Of a DNA stretch of 64,000 nt, positions 8,177-16,114 are shown piece by piece. A model generated the notes under the pieces. It was not told the DNA's origin, did no database searches, and saw only the letters and a list, made by a program, of their open reading frames with translations. Numbering within the stretch: position 1 is the stretch's first letter; the number at the start of each line of letters is the position of its first letter. Source of the stretch: Symmachiella macrocystis (GTDB lineage: Bacteria; Planctomycetota; Planctomycetia; Planctomycetales; Planctomycetaceae); contig NZ_SJPP01000003.1 of assembly GCF_007860075.1 (NCBI RefSeq), positions 930,001-994,000 on the forward strand. Reading direction: 5' to 3'. The translations under genes and the position numbers were made by a program.

Positions 8177-10630
8177 ATGCCATGGACACCTAAGCCAGGT
8201 CAGTTGTCCGTTGTGATTGCCGGAGTTGTCTGCATCGCCCTTGCGGGACCGCTCTCCGCCGCGGAACCAACCGCGCGCGAAAAGGCCGCTACCCTGAAGC
8301 AGCAGGCGGACGAAGCCGCCGCCAAGGTCACCGCCGCCAAGAAAGCTGCTAGCGAAATCTCTGCGCAGGAGAAAACATTGGCCAAGGCCGCGGACGCAGC
8401 ACGCGACGCCGCCTCGAAGGCTGCCGAAGCCGCTAAAAAGGCAGCCGATGCACTGATCACCGCGCAAGAAGCTTTAAAGAATGCACAGGCAGCAACAGCC
8501 GCCGCTCAAAAAGCTGCAAAGTCGAAAAACCAGGAAGTGCAAACCGAACTGGCCAAACTCCAGCCACTGATCAATCAGGAAATCGTCGTCGAATTAACCG
8601 CAGTGGCCGCTGAAGCAGAAACGCGTCGCGCCGCAGCGGAAAAGGTCTACCAAGCATCCAATGAAAAATTGAAGGCTCTGCAAACCGCATTGCAAGCCGC
8701 AAAGACAGCTGAGCGTAAAGCCAAAGCAGAGCTTGCAGCCGCCGAAAAAGACTTGCCGCCCAAAACCGAGGCCGCCAAGAAAGCCACCGAGGCCAAAACC
8801 GCCGCGGACGCCGCTGCTAATAAAGCCGCCGACGCACTCAAAGTCGCCGCTGATGCCAAAGCTGCCACTGAGAAAGCCGCCCAAATGACCGCCGCTACAG
8901 CTAAGGCCACGGCCGGGACAGCTGCCAGCGCCGCCGCTGCAGCAGCAACGGCTCCTGAAAACAAAGAATTGGCTGAACTCAAAGCGCTCACGGAAAAAGT
9001 CGCCGCCAGCACCGCCGCCGCCGCCAAAGCGGATACCGAAAAAGTCACCGCCGCAACAGCCGCCGTCACCGCTGCGGAAAAGAAAAACAAAGACGCTCAA
9101 ACCGCTGCCACAGCAGCAACCAAAGCCGCCACCGACGCTGCGGCGGCCGTGACCGCTGTCACGGCCCAGATAGAGACACTCAAAACCACGGTCGCCAAAG
9201 CCGCTGAATCAGTCAAGAAAGCAGACACGGACGCTCAACCGGTTAGAGACGAAACGGCCAAATTGCAGTTGGCACTCAACACGATCACAACCGAACACGT
9301 CAACAAGCTACAAGCCTCGCAAAGGGCAATGGTCAAGACCGACCAGTTTGTGATGTTCTCGGAACAAGTCGCCCCCATCTTCGCCAAACGCTGCCTCGCC
9401 TGCCACAACGCGCGGACGGCCAAAGGCCGCTACAACATGGAATCGTTCGCCGGCATTGTCAAAGGGGGAGAACAGGGAGATACGGTCCTGCCCCACGATG
9501 GCGAAAACTCCAACCTGTTCTTACTGATCGAAGATGGTTCGATGCCCGAAGACAGCGACCCGCTGACTGACGAAGAAATCGCCATCGTCAAAAAATGGAT
9601 CGATCTGGGCGCGGTCATCGATGCGGGCGTTGGCCCGGACGCTTCGCTGGCCACGATTATCCCCAAATTGCCACAACCCGCGTCTCCCGAATCGTATCGC
9701 GTCCCGATGCCGATTACGGCCCTGCGTTACAGCCCCGATGGTAAGACGCTGGCCAGCGCCGGATATCATGAGGTGCTTTTGTTCAACGCCGCCGATGGAA
9801 AACGGACCGCGCGCATCGGCAACCTCGCTGAACGCGTTTACGGAATCGACTTCGCCCCCGATGGAAAAACAATTGCTGTCGCTGCCGGCACACCCGCGCA
9901 GATGGGTGAAGTCAAATTGTTTGATGTCGCCACCGGAAAACTGTTACGCGATTTCGTGACGTCGCAAGATTCTATCTTCACGGTGAAATTCAGCCCCGAC
10001 GGAACGCGTCTGGCTGTGGGCGGTGCCGACCGGGCCATTCGTGTCTTCGAAGTCGCCACCGGAAAACAACAGTTGATCATCGAAGATCATGCCGACTGGG
10101 TGATGGACCTCGCCTGGTCAGCCGACGGCGCCAAACTCGCCTCCGCCAGCCGGGATAAAACCTCCAAAGTCTTCGATGCCGTCAAAGGAGACTCGCTCGT
10201 CACCTTCTCGTCCCACGGAGAACCAGTCTTCGGCGTCGCCTTCAGCGGCGACAGCAAGCAAGTGATCACCTCTGGTCGCGACAAAAAAATCCGTATCTGG
10301 AACCCCGAAAACGCCAAACAGATTCGCGAGATCGCCGGTTTCAGCAACGAGATCTATGAAATCGTCGTCACACCCGAAGGTAAAATCTTCAGTTGTGGCG
10401 CCGACAAACTGGGACACGAGCATACCCTAGCCGACGGCAAGGCCGCTCACGAATTCAAAGGCCACAACGATTGGGTCTACACGATCACCTACCACCCCGG
10501 CACCAAGCGAGTCGCTACCGGGAGCTACGACGGAGAAATCCGCGTCTGGAACGCCGAAGACGGCAAGAGCCTACTGAATTTCATCGCCGCCCCCGGCTAC
10601 AAACCGCCCACAGCCACCGCCGCAAAATAA
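8177..10630 (+). CDS. exported Ala-rich coiled-coil / c-type heme / WD40 propeller protein
   Basis: This 817-residue protein has three parts. After a signal peptide (GPLSAAEP near residue 28) come about 340 residues of Ala/Lys/Glu/Thr-rich repeats such as AAEAAKKAADAL, predicted to be a long helical coiled coil. A planctomycete cytochrome-type domain follows (CLACH at about 405-409, with ESFAGIVKGGEQGD and EDGSMPEDSDPLTDEEI). From about 505 to the end there are about seven WD40-type blades (for example ALRYSPDGKTLASAG, IRIWNPENAKQ). GGGAG lies about 9 bases before the ATG. The heme is presumably attached outside the cytoplasm; partner and electron route are unknown. Confidence 0.8.
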   Translation: MPWTPKPGQLSVVIAGVVCIALAGPLSAAEPTAREKAATLKQQADEAAAKVTAAKKAASEISAQEKTLAKAADAARDAASKAAEAAKKAADALITAQEALKNAQAATAAAQKAAKSKNQEVQTELAKLQPLINQEIVVELTAVAAEAETRRAAAEKVYQASNEKLKALQTALQAAKTAERKAKAELAAAEKDLPPKTEAAKKATEAKTAADAAANKAADALKVAADAKAATEKAAQMTAATAKATAGTAASAAAAAATAPENKELAELKALTEKVAASTAAAAKADTEKVTAATAAVTAAEKKNKDAQTAATAATKAATDAAAAVTAVTAQIETLKTTVAKAAESVKKADTDAQPVRDETAKLQLALNTITTEHVNKLQASQRAMVKTDQFVMFSEQVAPIFAKRCLACHNARTAKGRYNMESFAGIVKGGEQGDTVLPHDGENSNLFLLIEDGSMPEDSDPLTDEEIAIVKKWIDLGAVIDAGVGPDASLATIIPKLPQPASPESYRVPMPITALRYSPDGKTLASAGYHEVLLFNAADGKRTARIGNLAERVYGIDFAPDGKTIAVAAGTPAQMGEVKLFDVATGKLLRDFVTSQDSIFTVKFSPDGTRLAVGGADRAIRVFEVATGKQQLIIEDHADWVMDLAWSADGAKLASASRDKTSKVFDAVKGDSLVTFSSHGEPVFGVAFSGDSKQVITSGRDKKIRIWNPENAKQIREIAGFSNEIYEIVVTPEGKIFSCGADKLGHEHTLADGKAAHEFKGHNDWVYTITYHPGTKRVATGSYDGEIRVWNAEDGKSLLNFIAAPGYKPPTATAAK

Positions 10631-10752
10631 TCATCACCACCGACAACGTAAGACTCCCCCAAGACACGAACCGCATCGCAAACGATCACAAGCCGCGTCC
10701 CATCGGGATCAGCCGGTCACAAAGAACGCTATAACGTTCCGCCCCTCTGGAA

Positions 10753-11559
10753 TCAGTCTTTCGCTTTAGCCCCTGATGCGGCCGCTTTGTCGAGCTCCAG
10801 CAATCGCAACCGCGCGCAGTGCCACATATACGCTGGCCCGCCACCCGCTTTGAGCGGCCAGGTTTGTTCAGTCGCGGCCAGAAACGATTTGCGGGCTTGC
10901 TGGGGTTTCTTCTCTGCCTCCGCGAACAACCCGATATACAAATGCGCGTAAAACAACCGCTGCTCGCGGGTCGCCTGGGGAAGTTTCTTCTGTTTGATTT
11001 CCGCCTCAATACGTTTCAGCAGTTCGTCAGCCGTCAATTTGCCTTCGAACATCCGGTACACATCCGGCAGCGGCGGGCGATCGTCTTTTTTGTAACGAAT
11101 CATTTTTTTGCGGGCCGCGGCAACCCCATCGGCCTGTGCTTTCGCCAGGAATATCCAAATGCCGTTCTCGCGGTCCTGATCGTCGTAGGCATGATACAGC
11201 CCCAACTGCTTGGCCGTTTTGGCGTAATGCCCGGCATAATAATACGCCAGTCCTAAACGCCAATGTTGCACGGCGATCTCCGGATCAAGCTCGACCATCT
11301 TCTCATAGTCGGCGACCGCTTTGTCGTATTGCCCGGTAAAGAAATACGCATCGCCTCGCCGGCTATAGGCGCGATCGTTCGCTGGATCCGCCTGAATCGC
11401 AGCCGTCTGCTGTTGGATCACTTCGTTGTAGGTTTTCTCAACCCCTTCGGTTTGGCGTTGATACAACGGGCGCGCATCCGTTTTATCATCCGCGACAAGC
11501 GGCCGCGCCAGTAAGAGACAGACCCCACTGACGATGAGTAACACAACCCGACACAACAT
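10753..11559 (-). CDS. exported tetratricopeptide-repeat protein
   Basis: This 268-residue protein has a signal peptide (VVLLIVSGVCLLLARPLVAD). TPR motifs cover about residues 45-130, for example AYSRRGDAYFFTGQYDKAV and HWRLGLAYYYAGHYAK. The layout recalls NlpI-like TPR lipoproteins, but there is no clear lipobox. TPR domains bind proteins, so an assembly or scaffolding role is likely; no enzyme motif is seen. Its start lies 21 bases after the stop of the acetamidase/formamidase gene, so the two are probably co-transcribed. The last residues are Ala/Lys-rich. Confidence 0.75.
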   Translation of the reverse strand: MLCRVVLLIVSGVCLLLARPLVADDKTDARPLYQRQTEGVEKTYNEVIQQQTAAIQADPANDRAYSRRGDAYFFTGQYDKAVADYEKMVELDPEIAVQHWRLGLAYYYAGHYAKTAKQLGLYHAYDDQDRENGIWIFLAKAQADGVAAARKKMIRYKKDDRPPLPDVYRMFEGKLTADELLKRIEAEIKQKKLPQATREQRLFYAHLYIGLFAEAEKKPQQARKSFLAATEQTWPLKAGGGPAYMWHCARLRLLELDKAAASGAKAKD

Positions 11560-11580
11560 ACTTTCGCTCCCATAAGAAGA

Positions 11581-12492
11581 CTACGGAATCTGCCGCAGCA
11601 GTTCCTTGTGAACTTTGCAAATCATAGTGTATTGCGGATCGAACACATTGCCGACTTCGTAACGCACCCCTTGCGTGAGCAGTAGATTGGCGGAGAGCGC
11701 ATCGAGGCCATAGTCCTGTTGCAGCCAACGCAGCATCTCTGTCGTTGCATGCTGGAGTGCTTGATCGAGCGGACGGGCGTTGCCGCAGGTGAAGATCCAT
11801 TCCTCATTTTCGCCGCGTGGCCAACCAATGGTTTTTCCCTTGATCACCGTCAGCGTGAACCGCACGTCCATCGAGATTTCGACGCCTGCGCCGCAGATTT
11901 CGCCATCCCCCTGTACCGCATGCCCGTCACCGATGAAAAAACAGCCGCCCGGTTGGAACACCGGAAAATCAACCGTCGTGCCGGCCACAAAGCCGCGATA
12001 ATCCATGTTGCCCCCATGTTCGGCGGAGCCTGCGCAGTCCAGAAACTGTCCGTTCTTGGGAGCCACGCCGAAACACCCCGGCATCGGCGCCAACGGTAAC
12101 ACAAAATTGCCTAGCTTCGATTCAGGACGCACCAAGGTCGCCGTTCCCGCATCAACATCCACATCCCATTCGGCCAATATGGGCGGCGGCAATTCCAGCA
12201 CGTAATCGGGATCGACCACATTCGCCGCCAAGCTTGATTGGCAAAACCCATACGTACGATTCGGCCGCACCTCATCCAATGTCACCCGCAAAGTATCACC
12301 CGGCTCCGCCGCCTCAACATAAAACGGCCCGGTCTGCGGATTGCCTCGCGGCGACACAGAAACCCGCCGCTGATCAAACCCCCGCGCATCAATTGTGGTT
12401 GTCGAAACCGAATCCCCACTCTGCACCTGCAGCACCGCTGGATGCGACCCCATCGTCGTATGATAGTGCGTCGGCTGAAACGTATGATGCAT
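11581..12492 (-). CDS. acetamidase/formamidase family protein
   Basis: This 303-residue cytoplasmic protein matches the acetamidase/formamidase family, which hydrolyses short amides such as formamide to acid and ammonia. Family landmarks include the N-terminal TFQPTHYHTTMG, VEAAEPGDTLRVTL, LAPMPGCFGVAPK, GDGHAVQGDGEI and the C-terminal LTQGVRYEVGNVFDP. Length is usual for the family. It is followed after 21 bases by a TPR gene. It is preceded, across a 141-bp palindromic repeat, by an NHL-propeller gene on the same strand. The substrate is not determinable from sequence. Confidence 0.88.
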   Translation of the reverse strand: MHHTFQPTHYHTTMGSHPAVLQVQSGDSVSTTTIDARGFDQRRVSVSPRGNPQTGPFYVEAAEPGDTLRVTLDEVRPNRTYGFCQSSLAANVVDPDYVLELPPPILAEWDVDVDAGTATLVRPESKLGNFVLPLAPMPGCFGVAPKNGQFLDCAGSAEHGGNMDYRGFVAGTTVDFPVFQPGGCFFIGDGHAVQGDGEICGAGVEISMDVRFTLTVIKGKTIGWPRGENEEWIFTCGNARPLDQALQHATTEMLRWLQQDYGLDALSANLLLTQGVRYEVGNVFDPQYTMICKVHKELLRQIP

Positions 12493-12509
12493 TGATCGCT
12501 CCCCTACTG

Positions 12510-12650
12510 GTTCCCAAACTCTGTTTGGGAACCCAGATTCTCGAAGCTCTGCTTCGAGTCCCTAATTATTTCTTGCCCCAACAAATTCTCTAATCCGTCC
12601 AGCGAAGCAGAGCTTCGTGAAATTGCGTTCCCAAGCAGAGCTTGGGAACG
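12510..12650. repeat. REPIN-like nested palindromic repeat
   Basis: Four palindromes are arranged as a large inverted repeat. A = GTTCCCAAAC/GTTTGGGAAC at 12510-12532; B = TCGAAGC/GCTTCGA at 12541-12557; B' = CGAAGC/GCTTCG at 12603-12617; A' = CGTTCCCAAGC/GCTTGGGAACG at 12626-12650. Each has a TCT or AGA loop, so arm A-B is the reverse complement of B'-A' with a few changes. It fills the space between two same-strand genes. Confidence 0.85.
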
Positions 12651-12662
12651 AGAGAATCCGTG

Positions 12663-13673
12663 TCAATCCGTGGCTAAAACCTTCGTAAACTTCCGCAACG
12701 ACGGACAGTCCGCTTTGACCATGCCGCGTTGCACCCCCGCGGAATCGGTCACTTCGCCGAGGTAAATGTCGCCGCGGGAATCGCCCCATATGTCGTGCGG
12801 AGCGATGAAGTCGCCCGGCTGATAGGGGTCCTTTCCGCCGCCCCAGCGGGCCAGCAGGTTGCCGTCGCTGTCGAAGATGCTCAATCGTCCGCCGGTTTCG
12901 TCGGGACGCGGGTCGGGTGTCCCCGCATGATATCCGACCTCCGCCACGTACGCGCGATCGTCGGCATCGAAAAAGATTTGGCAGGGGCGGGCGATTTCCG
13001 TCCACTGGTCGAGGTATTCCCCTTCGGGCGAAAATATCTGCAACCGGCTGTTTTCGCGGTCCGCCACGAACACGCGTCCGCGACTGTCGATCGCGATTCC
13101 GTGCGGCAGGTTGAATTGCCCCGGTCCGGTTCCCGGTTCGCCCCAGGAGAGGAGCAGTTCCCCATCGGCGGAAAACTTATGCACCCGCGCGTTGCCGTAA
13201 CCATCGGTCACAAACATCTCGCCCGACGGCGCCAGCGTCAAATTCGTCGGTTGATTAAACGGCGGCCCGCCCCGTTGGATCGTGCGGTAATCGCGATTGA
13301 CGACCCCGGTCTCACTGGCCTGTCCGCTGGTGCCGAGCGTCCGCAACAATTTGCCATCAGGCGTGTAATGGCCAATCGTGTGATCCAGATCGTCGGTCAG
13401 ATACAACGTATCGTCCGGCGCGATCCAGATACCGTGCGGACGGACGAATTGCTCTTCGCCCCAAGCATCGATGAAGTTGCCCTCGCGATCGAAGATCAAC
13501 ACCGGGTGCGGACCGCGATCAAACACGAAGACCCGGTCCCGCGAATCGACCGCCACACCGACCGCTTCGGTCAACGTCCACCCCGCAGGCATCTGATGCC
13601 AAGTCGCACAGGCCTGGTAAACATAATCCCCACTGCCGACAATCTCGGTCACAGGTGCGTGGTCGCTCGACAT
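12663..13673 (-). CDS. NHL-repeat six-bladed propeller protein (peptidyl-hydroxyglycine lyase-like)
   Basis: This 336-residue protein is built of NHL-type beta-propeller repeats such as GVAVDSRDRVFVFDRG, GIWIAPDDTLYLTD, NLTLAPSGEMFVTDGYGNARVHKF and GIAIDSRGRVFVADRENSRL. The repeats resemble those of peptidyl-alpha-hydroxyglycine alpha-amidating lyase (PAL). No signal peptide is seen. I chose the ATG at 13673 (MSSDHAPVTE) because GGGGAG lies just before it; a longer frame reaching 13742 lacks this. The following gene encodes a formamidase-type amidase, which may hint at a shared amide pathway, but that is inference. Divergent from the SDR gene at 13965. Confidence 0.75.
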   Translation of the reverse strand: MSSDHAPVTEIVGSGDYVYQACATWHQMPAGWTLTEAVGVAVDSRDRVFVFDRGPHPVLIFDREGNFIDAWGEEQFVRPHGIWIAPDDTLYLTDDLDHTIGHYTPDGKLLRTLGTSGQASETGVVNRDYRTIQRGGPPFNQPTNLTLAPSGEMFVTDGYGNARVHKFSADGELLLSWGEPGTGPGQFNLPHGIAIDSRGRVFVADRENSRLQIFSPEGEYLDQWTEIARPCQIFFDADDRAYVAEVGYHAGTPDPRPDETGGRLSIFDSDGNLLARWGGGKDPYQPGDFIAPHDIWGDSRGDIYLGEVTDSAGVQRGMVKADCPSLRKFTKVLATD

Positions 13674-13964
13674 GCATCGTTCTCCCCGATTAAAAAAAAC
13701 ACCAACACGCTCCCTTCTACCCCGGCACAACGACAACGTCAATCATTCCCCACCCGCAGACTTTCACGAACCAAATTTCATGCTACGCTAAACCACAAAT
13801 GTGGGGGGCGTCGCTCTGTTGTGGCAAGGACTTCTGAACTTGCCACGGGCTCGACCGCAGGTCTCCCTGGTTCTACGGGAGACCTACGGTCGAGCGAGTG
13901 CGGGGTCGGGAGACCCGCGCACAACAATCACAACGATCACGATTCACCAAGCGAGATAAACAAC
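13674..13964. repeat. divergent intergenic region with stacked hairpins
   Basis: GTGGCAAG/CTTGCCAC (13821-13828 with 13839-13846) is followed by a 19-bp stem with a single mismatch: GCTCGACCGCAGGTCTCCC at 13849-13867 pairs with 13877-13895. A short GGGTC/GACCC stem follows. The position between two divergent genes puts the structure over or near their promoters; repeat DNA is the simplest explanation. Confidence 0.7.
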
Positions 13965-14738
13965 ATGCGATTAGAAAACAAAGTCGCCCTGATCACCGGC
14001 GGCGGCAGCGGTATTGGACGTGAAACCAGCACGCTTTTCGCTGCCGAAGGCGCCAAAGTCGTCGTCGTTGATGTCAACGATACCGGCGGTGAGGAAACGG
14101 TTGCGACGATCCAATCGGCCGGTGGCGAAGCGGTTTATGTACATGCCGATATTTCCCAAGCGGCCGATTGCGAGAACATGGTCCGCACGGCCGAGGATTC
14201 GTTCGGCGGTCTGCATGTGATGTTCAACAACGCCGGCATCATGCATGGTGACGATGGTGATGCGGAGCAGACGACGGAGAAGATTTGGGAATTGACGATG
14301 GCCATCAATCTCAAAGGGGTCTTCCTGGGCTGCAAATACGGGATCCCGGCGATTCGCAAATCGGGCGGCGGTTCGATCATCAACACCGCCTCGTTCGTCG
14401 CCTTAATGGGCGCCGCCACGCCGCAACTGGCCTACACCGCTAGCAAAGGAGGCGTGCTCGCCATGTCCCGCGAATTGGCCGTCATCCACGCCCGCGAAAA
14501 TATCCGCGTCAACGCCCTCTGCCCCGGTCCACTGAAAACCGAACTGCTGATGAGCTTTCTCGACACCGAAGAGAAAAAACAACGCCGCCTAGTCCACATC
14601 CCCATGGGCCGCTTCGGCCTGGCAGCAGAGATGGCCAAAGCGGTGCTGTTTTTGGCGTCGGATGATTCATCGTATATGACGGGGGCGGAGTTCACGGTCG
14701 ATGGCGGGATCACGGCGGCGTATGTGACGCCGGAGTGA
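13965..14738 (+). CDS. SDR family NAD(P)-dependent oxidoreductase
   Basis: This 257-residue classical short-chain dehydrogenase has the cofactor motif TGGGSGIG (residues 11-18), an NNAG motif, the catalytic Ser in NTASFVALMG and the YxxxK pair in YTASKGG (about 156-160). The acidic residue ending the second strand (VVVDVND) favours NAD over NADP. I use the ATG at 13965. The frame stays open far upstream, but that part is antisense to the NHL gene. Stand-alone gene downstream of a hairpin-rich divergent region. The substrate (an alcohol, sugar or steroid-like compound) cannot be predicted. Confidence 0.92.
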   Translation: MRLENKVALITGGGSGIGRETSTLFAAEGAKVVVVDVNDTGGEETVATIQSAGGEAVYVHADISQAADCENMVRTAEDSFGGLHVMFNNAGIMHGDDGDAEQTTEKIWELTMAINLKGVFLGCKYGIPAIRKSGGGSIINTASFVALMGAATPQLAYTASKGGVLAMSRELAVIHARENIRVNALCPGPLKTELLMSFLDTEEKKQRRLVHIPMGRFGLAAEMAKAVLFLASDDSSYMTGAEFTVDGGITAAYVTPE

Positions 14739-14793
14739 TCGGGTGCGGTCCGCACAGCGGACCCTACTTGTCTTGGCCTACTTGGCGGGGATT

Positions 14794-15336
14794 TTAGTCG
14801 ACCGAATTGCCGACAAAACACCATCCTGCAAGAGATGTGCGGTCCTCTGCGAAAACCCGAAAACAAACGCTCTCGCCGCGATGTAGTTCCGTGTTAATTT
14901 CTTCAATAGCGGCTTTCGCTTCCGCAATCGTGGGACGTTCTATCTCGAATTGTTGGCTCAATTCCTCATCGGAATAAAGGTATGCGTATCCGAACTCTTC
15001 GTCGTCGGAGACTCCCAATACATCAAGAATGTTCCCCAGGCCTTCCCCACTACCGGCATTGAGTTTATTGAGTATTTCTAAACGACCTTGCCAATCGTCC
15101 GGGATCTCCGCGGCAGCGACCTGTTCAATGTCAAAAAGGAAAGATTCATAGAGTTCCAATATTTCACAGGGATCGTCGCGCCGGCATTCTTCGACTGCGT
15201 CCCGTGCACCTTTAAGAGTCTCCTCGATCATTGACGGTAAATCATAGTCCGCCACACGTTGGTCCTGAAGTTCATGCAACGCATCGAGCGGGGATTCTTG
15301 TGGGCTAGAGAATTGATACCATAGTTGAGCACCCAT
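14794..15336 (-). CDS. hypothetical acidic cytoplasmic protein
   Basis: I do not recognise this 180-residue protein. It begins MGAQLWYQFSSPQESPLDAL, is rich in Glu and Asp, and has no signal peptide, membrane segment or cysteine motif. The start at 15336 is preceded by AAGGAAAT; upstream in-frame codons lack a plausible ribosome-binding site. It is downstream of the decayed deaminase and GNAT genes on the same strand, with about 50 bases between. An immunity-, adaptor- or regulatory-type small protein is possible, but nothing in the sequence decides it. Confidence 0.6.
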   Translation of the reverse strand: MGAQLWYQFSSPQESPLDALHELQDQRVADYDLPSMIEETLKGARDAVEECRRDDPCEILELYESFLFDIEQVAAAEIPDDWQGRLEILNKLNAGSGEGLGNILDVLGVSDDEEFGYAYLYSDEELSQQFEIERPTIAEAKAAIEEINTELHRGESVCFRVFAEDRTSLAGWCFVGNSVD

Positions 15337-15386
15337 AATTACGATTTCCTTCGTTAAGAAATGCCTTCCGATTGCGTTTGAGTCGC

Positions 15387-15584
15387 CTACACCACCTCCC
15401 CAATATCCTCCCCCCACAACTCCGGCCGGTCGGCGATAAACTGCCGCATCAGTTCCACGCACTCGGCGTTATCAACCACCTGCACGTCGACGCCGCGGCT
15501 GCGGACGTGGGCTTCGGGGCCTTGGAAGGTTTGGTTTTCACCCACGATGACTTGGGGGATTTTGTAGAGCAGGTATAGATCCAA
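15387..15584 (-). pseudogene. C-terminal remnant of a nucleoside/cytosine deaminase
   Basis: The 65 codons read LLYKIPQVIVGENQTF, then RSRGVDVQVVDNAECVELM, then FIADRPELWGEDIGE. This matches the C-terminal third of the Fcy1/nucleoside deaminase family, whose yeast member ends with a GIPRCVVGEN ... ERPQDWFEDIGE pattern. The zinc-binding HxE and PCxxC motifs, which precede this part in the family, are absent. In their place is the complete end of a GNAT gene in another frame. The only possible start is a TTG two bases after the GNAT stop, so translational coupling could still make the fragment, but it cannot be an active deaminase. Confidence 0.65.
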
Positions 15585-15586
15585 TT

Positions 15587-16057
15587 TTACGCGTTGCTCA
15601 ACCGCTTGATCATCTTGAAGTTCCTCAACACTGTCGTCCCTCGCGAGACCTCTTGCTGCGCGACAACAGTAAAACCACGGGCAGTGAAAAAGGGGCGGGC
15701 GGTGATGCTGACGTCGGCGGTTAGTTCGTCGAGATTCTGCTGGTGCGCGTCGGCTTCAATCGCCGCATACAACAGTTTGCCCACCCCCTGCCCTTGCCGT
15801 TCGTGATGCACATAGAAGTGATCGATGTACCCCGACGGTAGTAAACCCGCATACCCCACAACGTCGTCGCCAGCCACACAGACGTAAGGTTGCATCGTCT
15901 CAATCCGCGCCCGCCACAGATGCTTGTCGATAGTATCCGGCGCCCAAGCCTCGACCTGCTCTGCGGTGTAGTCACGGATGTTCACGTTGTGAATCGTGGC
16001 AAAAAACAACCGCCATAATTCGGTTTCCTCGCCGAGCTGATATTTGCGAATGTGCAT
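15587..16057 (-). CDS. GNAT family N-acetyltransferase
   Basis: This 156-residue protein has the GNAT acetyl-CoA fold: VVGYAGLLPSGYIDHFYVHHE (beta4-beta5), then the pyrophosphate loop RQGQGVGKLLYAAIEADA and a C-terminal ARPFFTARGFTVV. The family moves an acetyl group from acetyl-CoA to an amine of a small molecule or protein; the acceptor is unknown. The length is typical and the start MHIRKYQLGEE fits related proteins. Its stop abuts the deaminase remnant, suggesting a deletion or rearrangement joined the two. Confidence 0.88.
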   Translation of the reverse strand: MHIRKYQLGEETELWRLFFATIHNVNIRDYTAEQVEAWAPDTIDKHLWRARIETMQPYVCVAGDDVVGYAGLLPSGYIDHFYVHHERQGQGVGKLLYAAIEADAHQQNLDELTADVSITARPFFTARGFTVVAQQEVSRGTTVLRNFKMIKRLSNA

Positions 16058-16114
16058 CGATGACGCGATTATGTGCTTTTCAATACGTTGTTGTGCAGTG
16101 CAGCGAACCCGACG

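Noticed and set aside
12729-13964. Long open extension (412 codons) in frame with the SDR gene at 13965
   Set aside because: It is antisense to the NHL-repeat gene and its translation has no SDR- or protein-like features. The SDR fold starts at the ATG at 13965.
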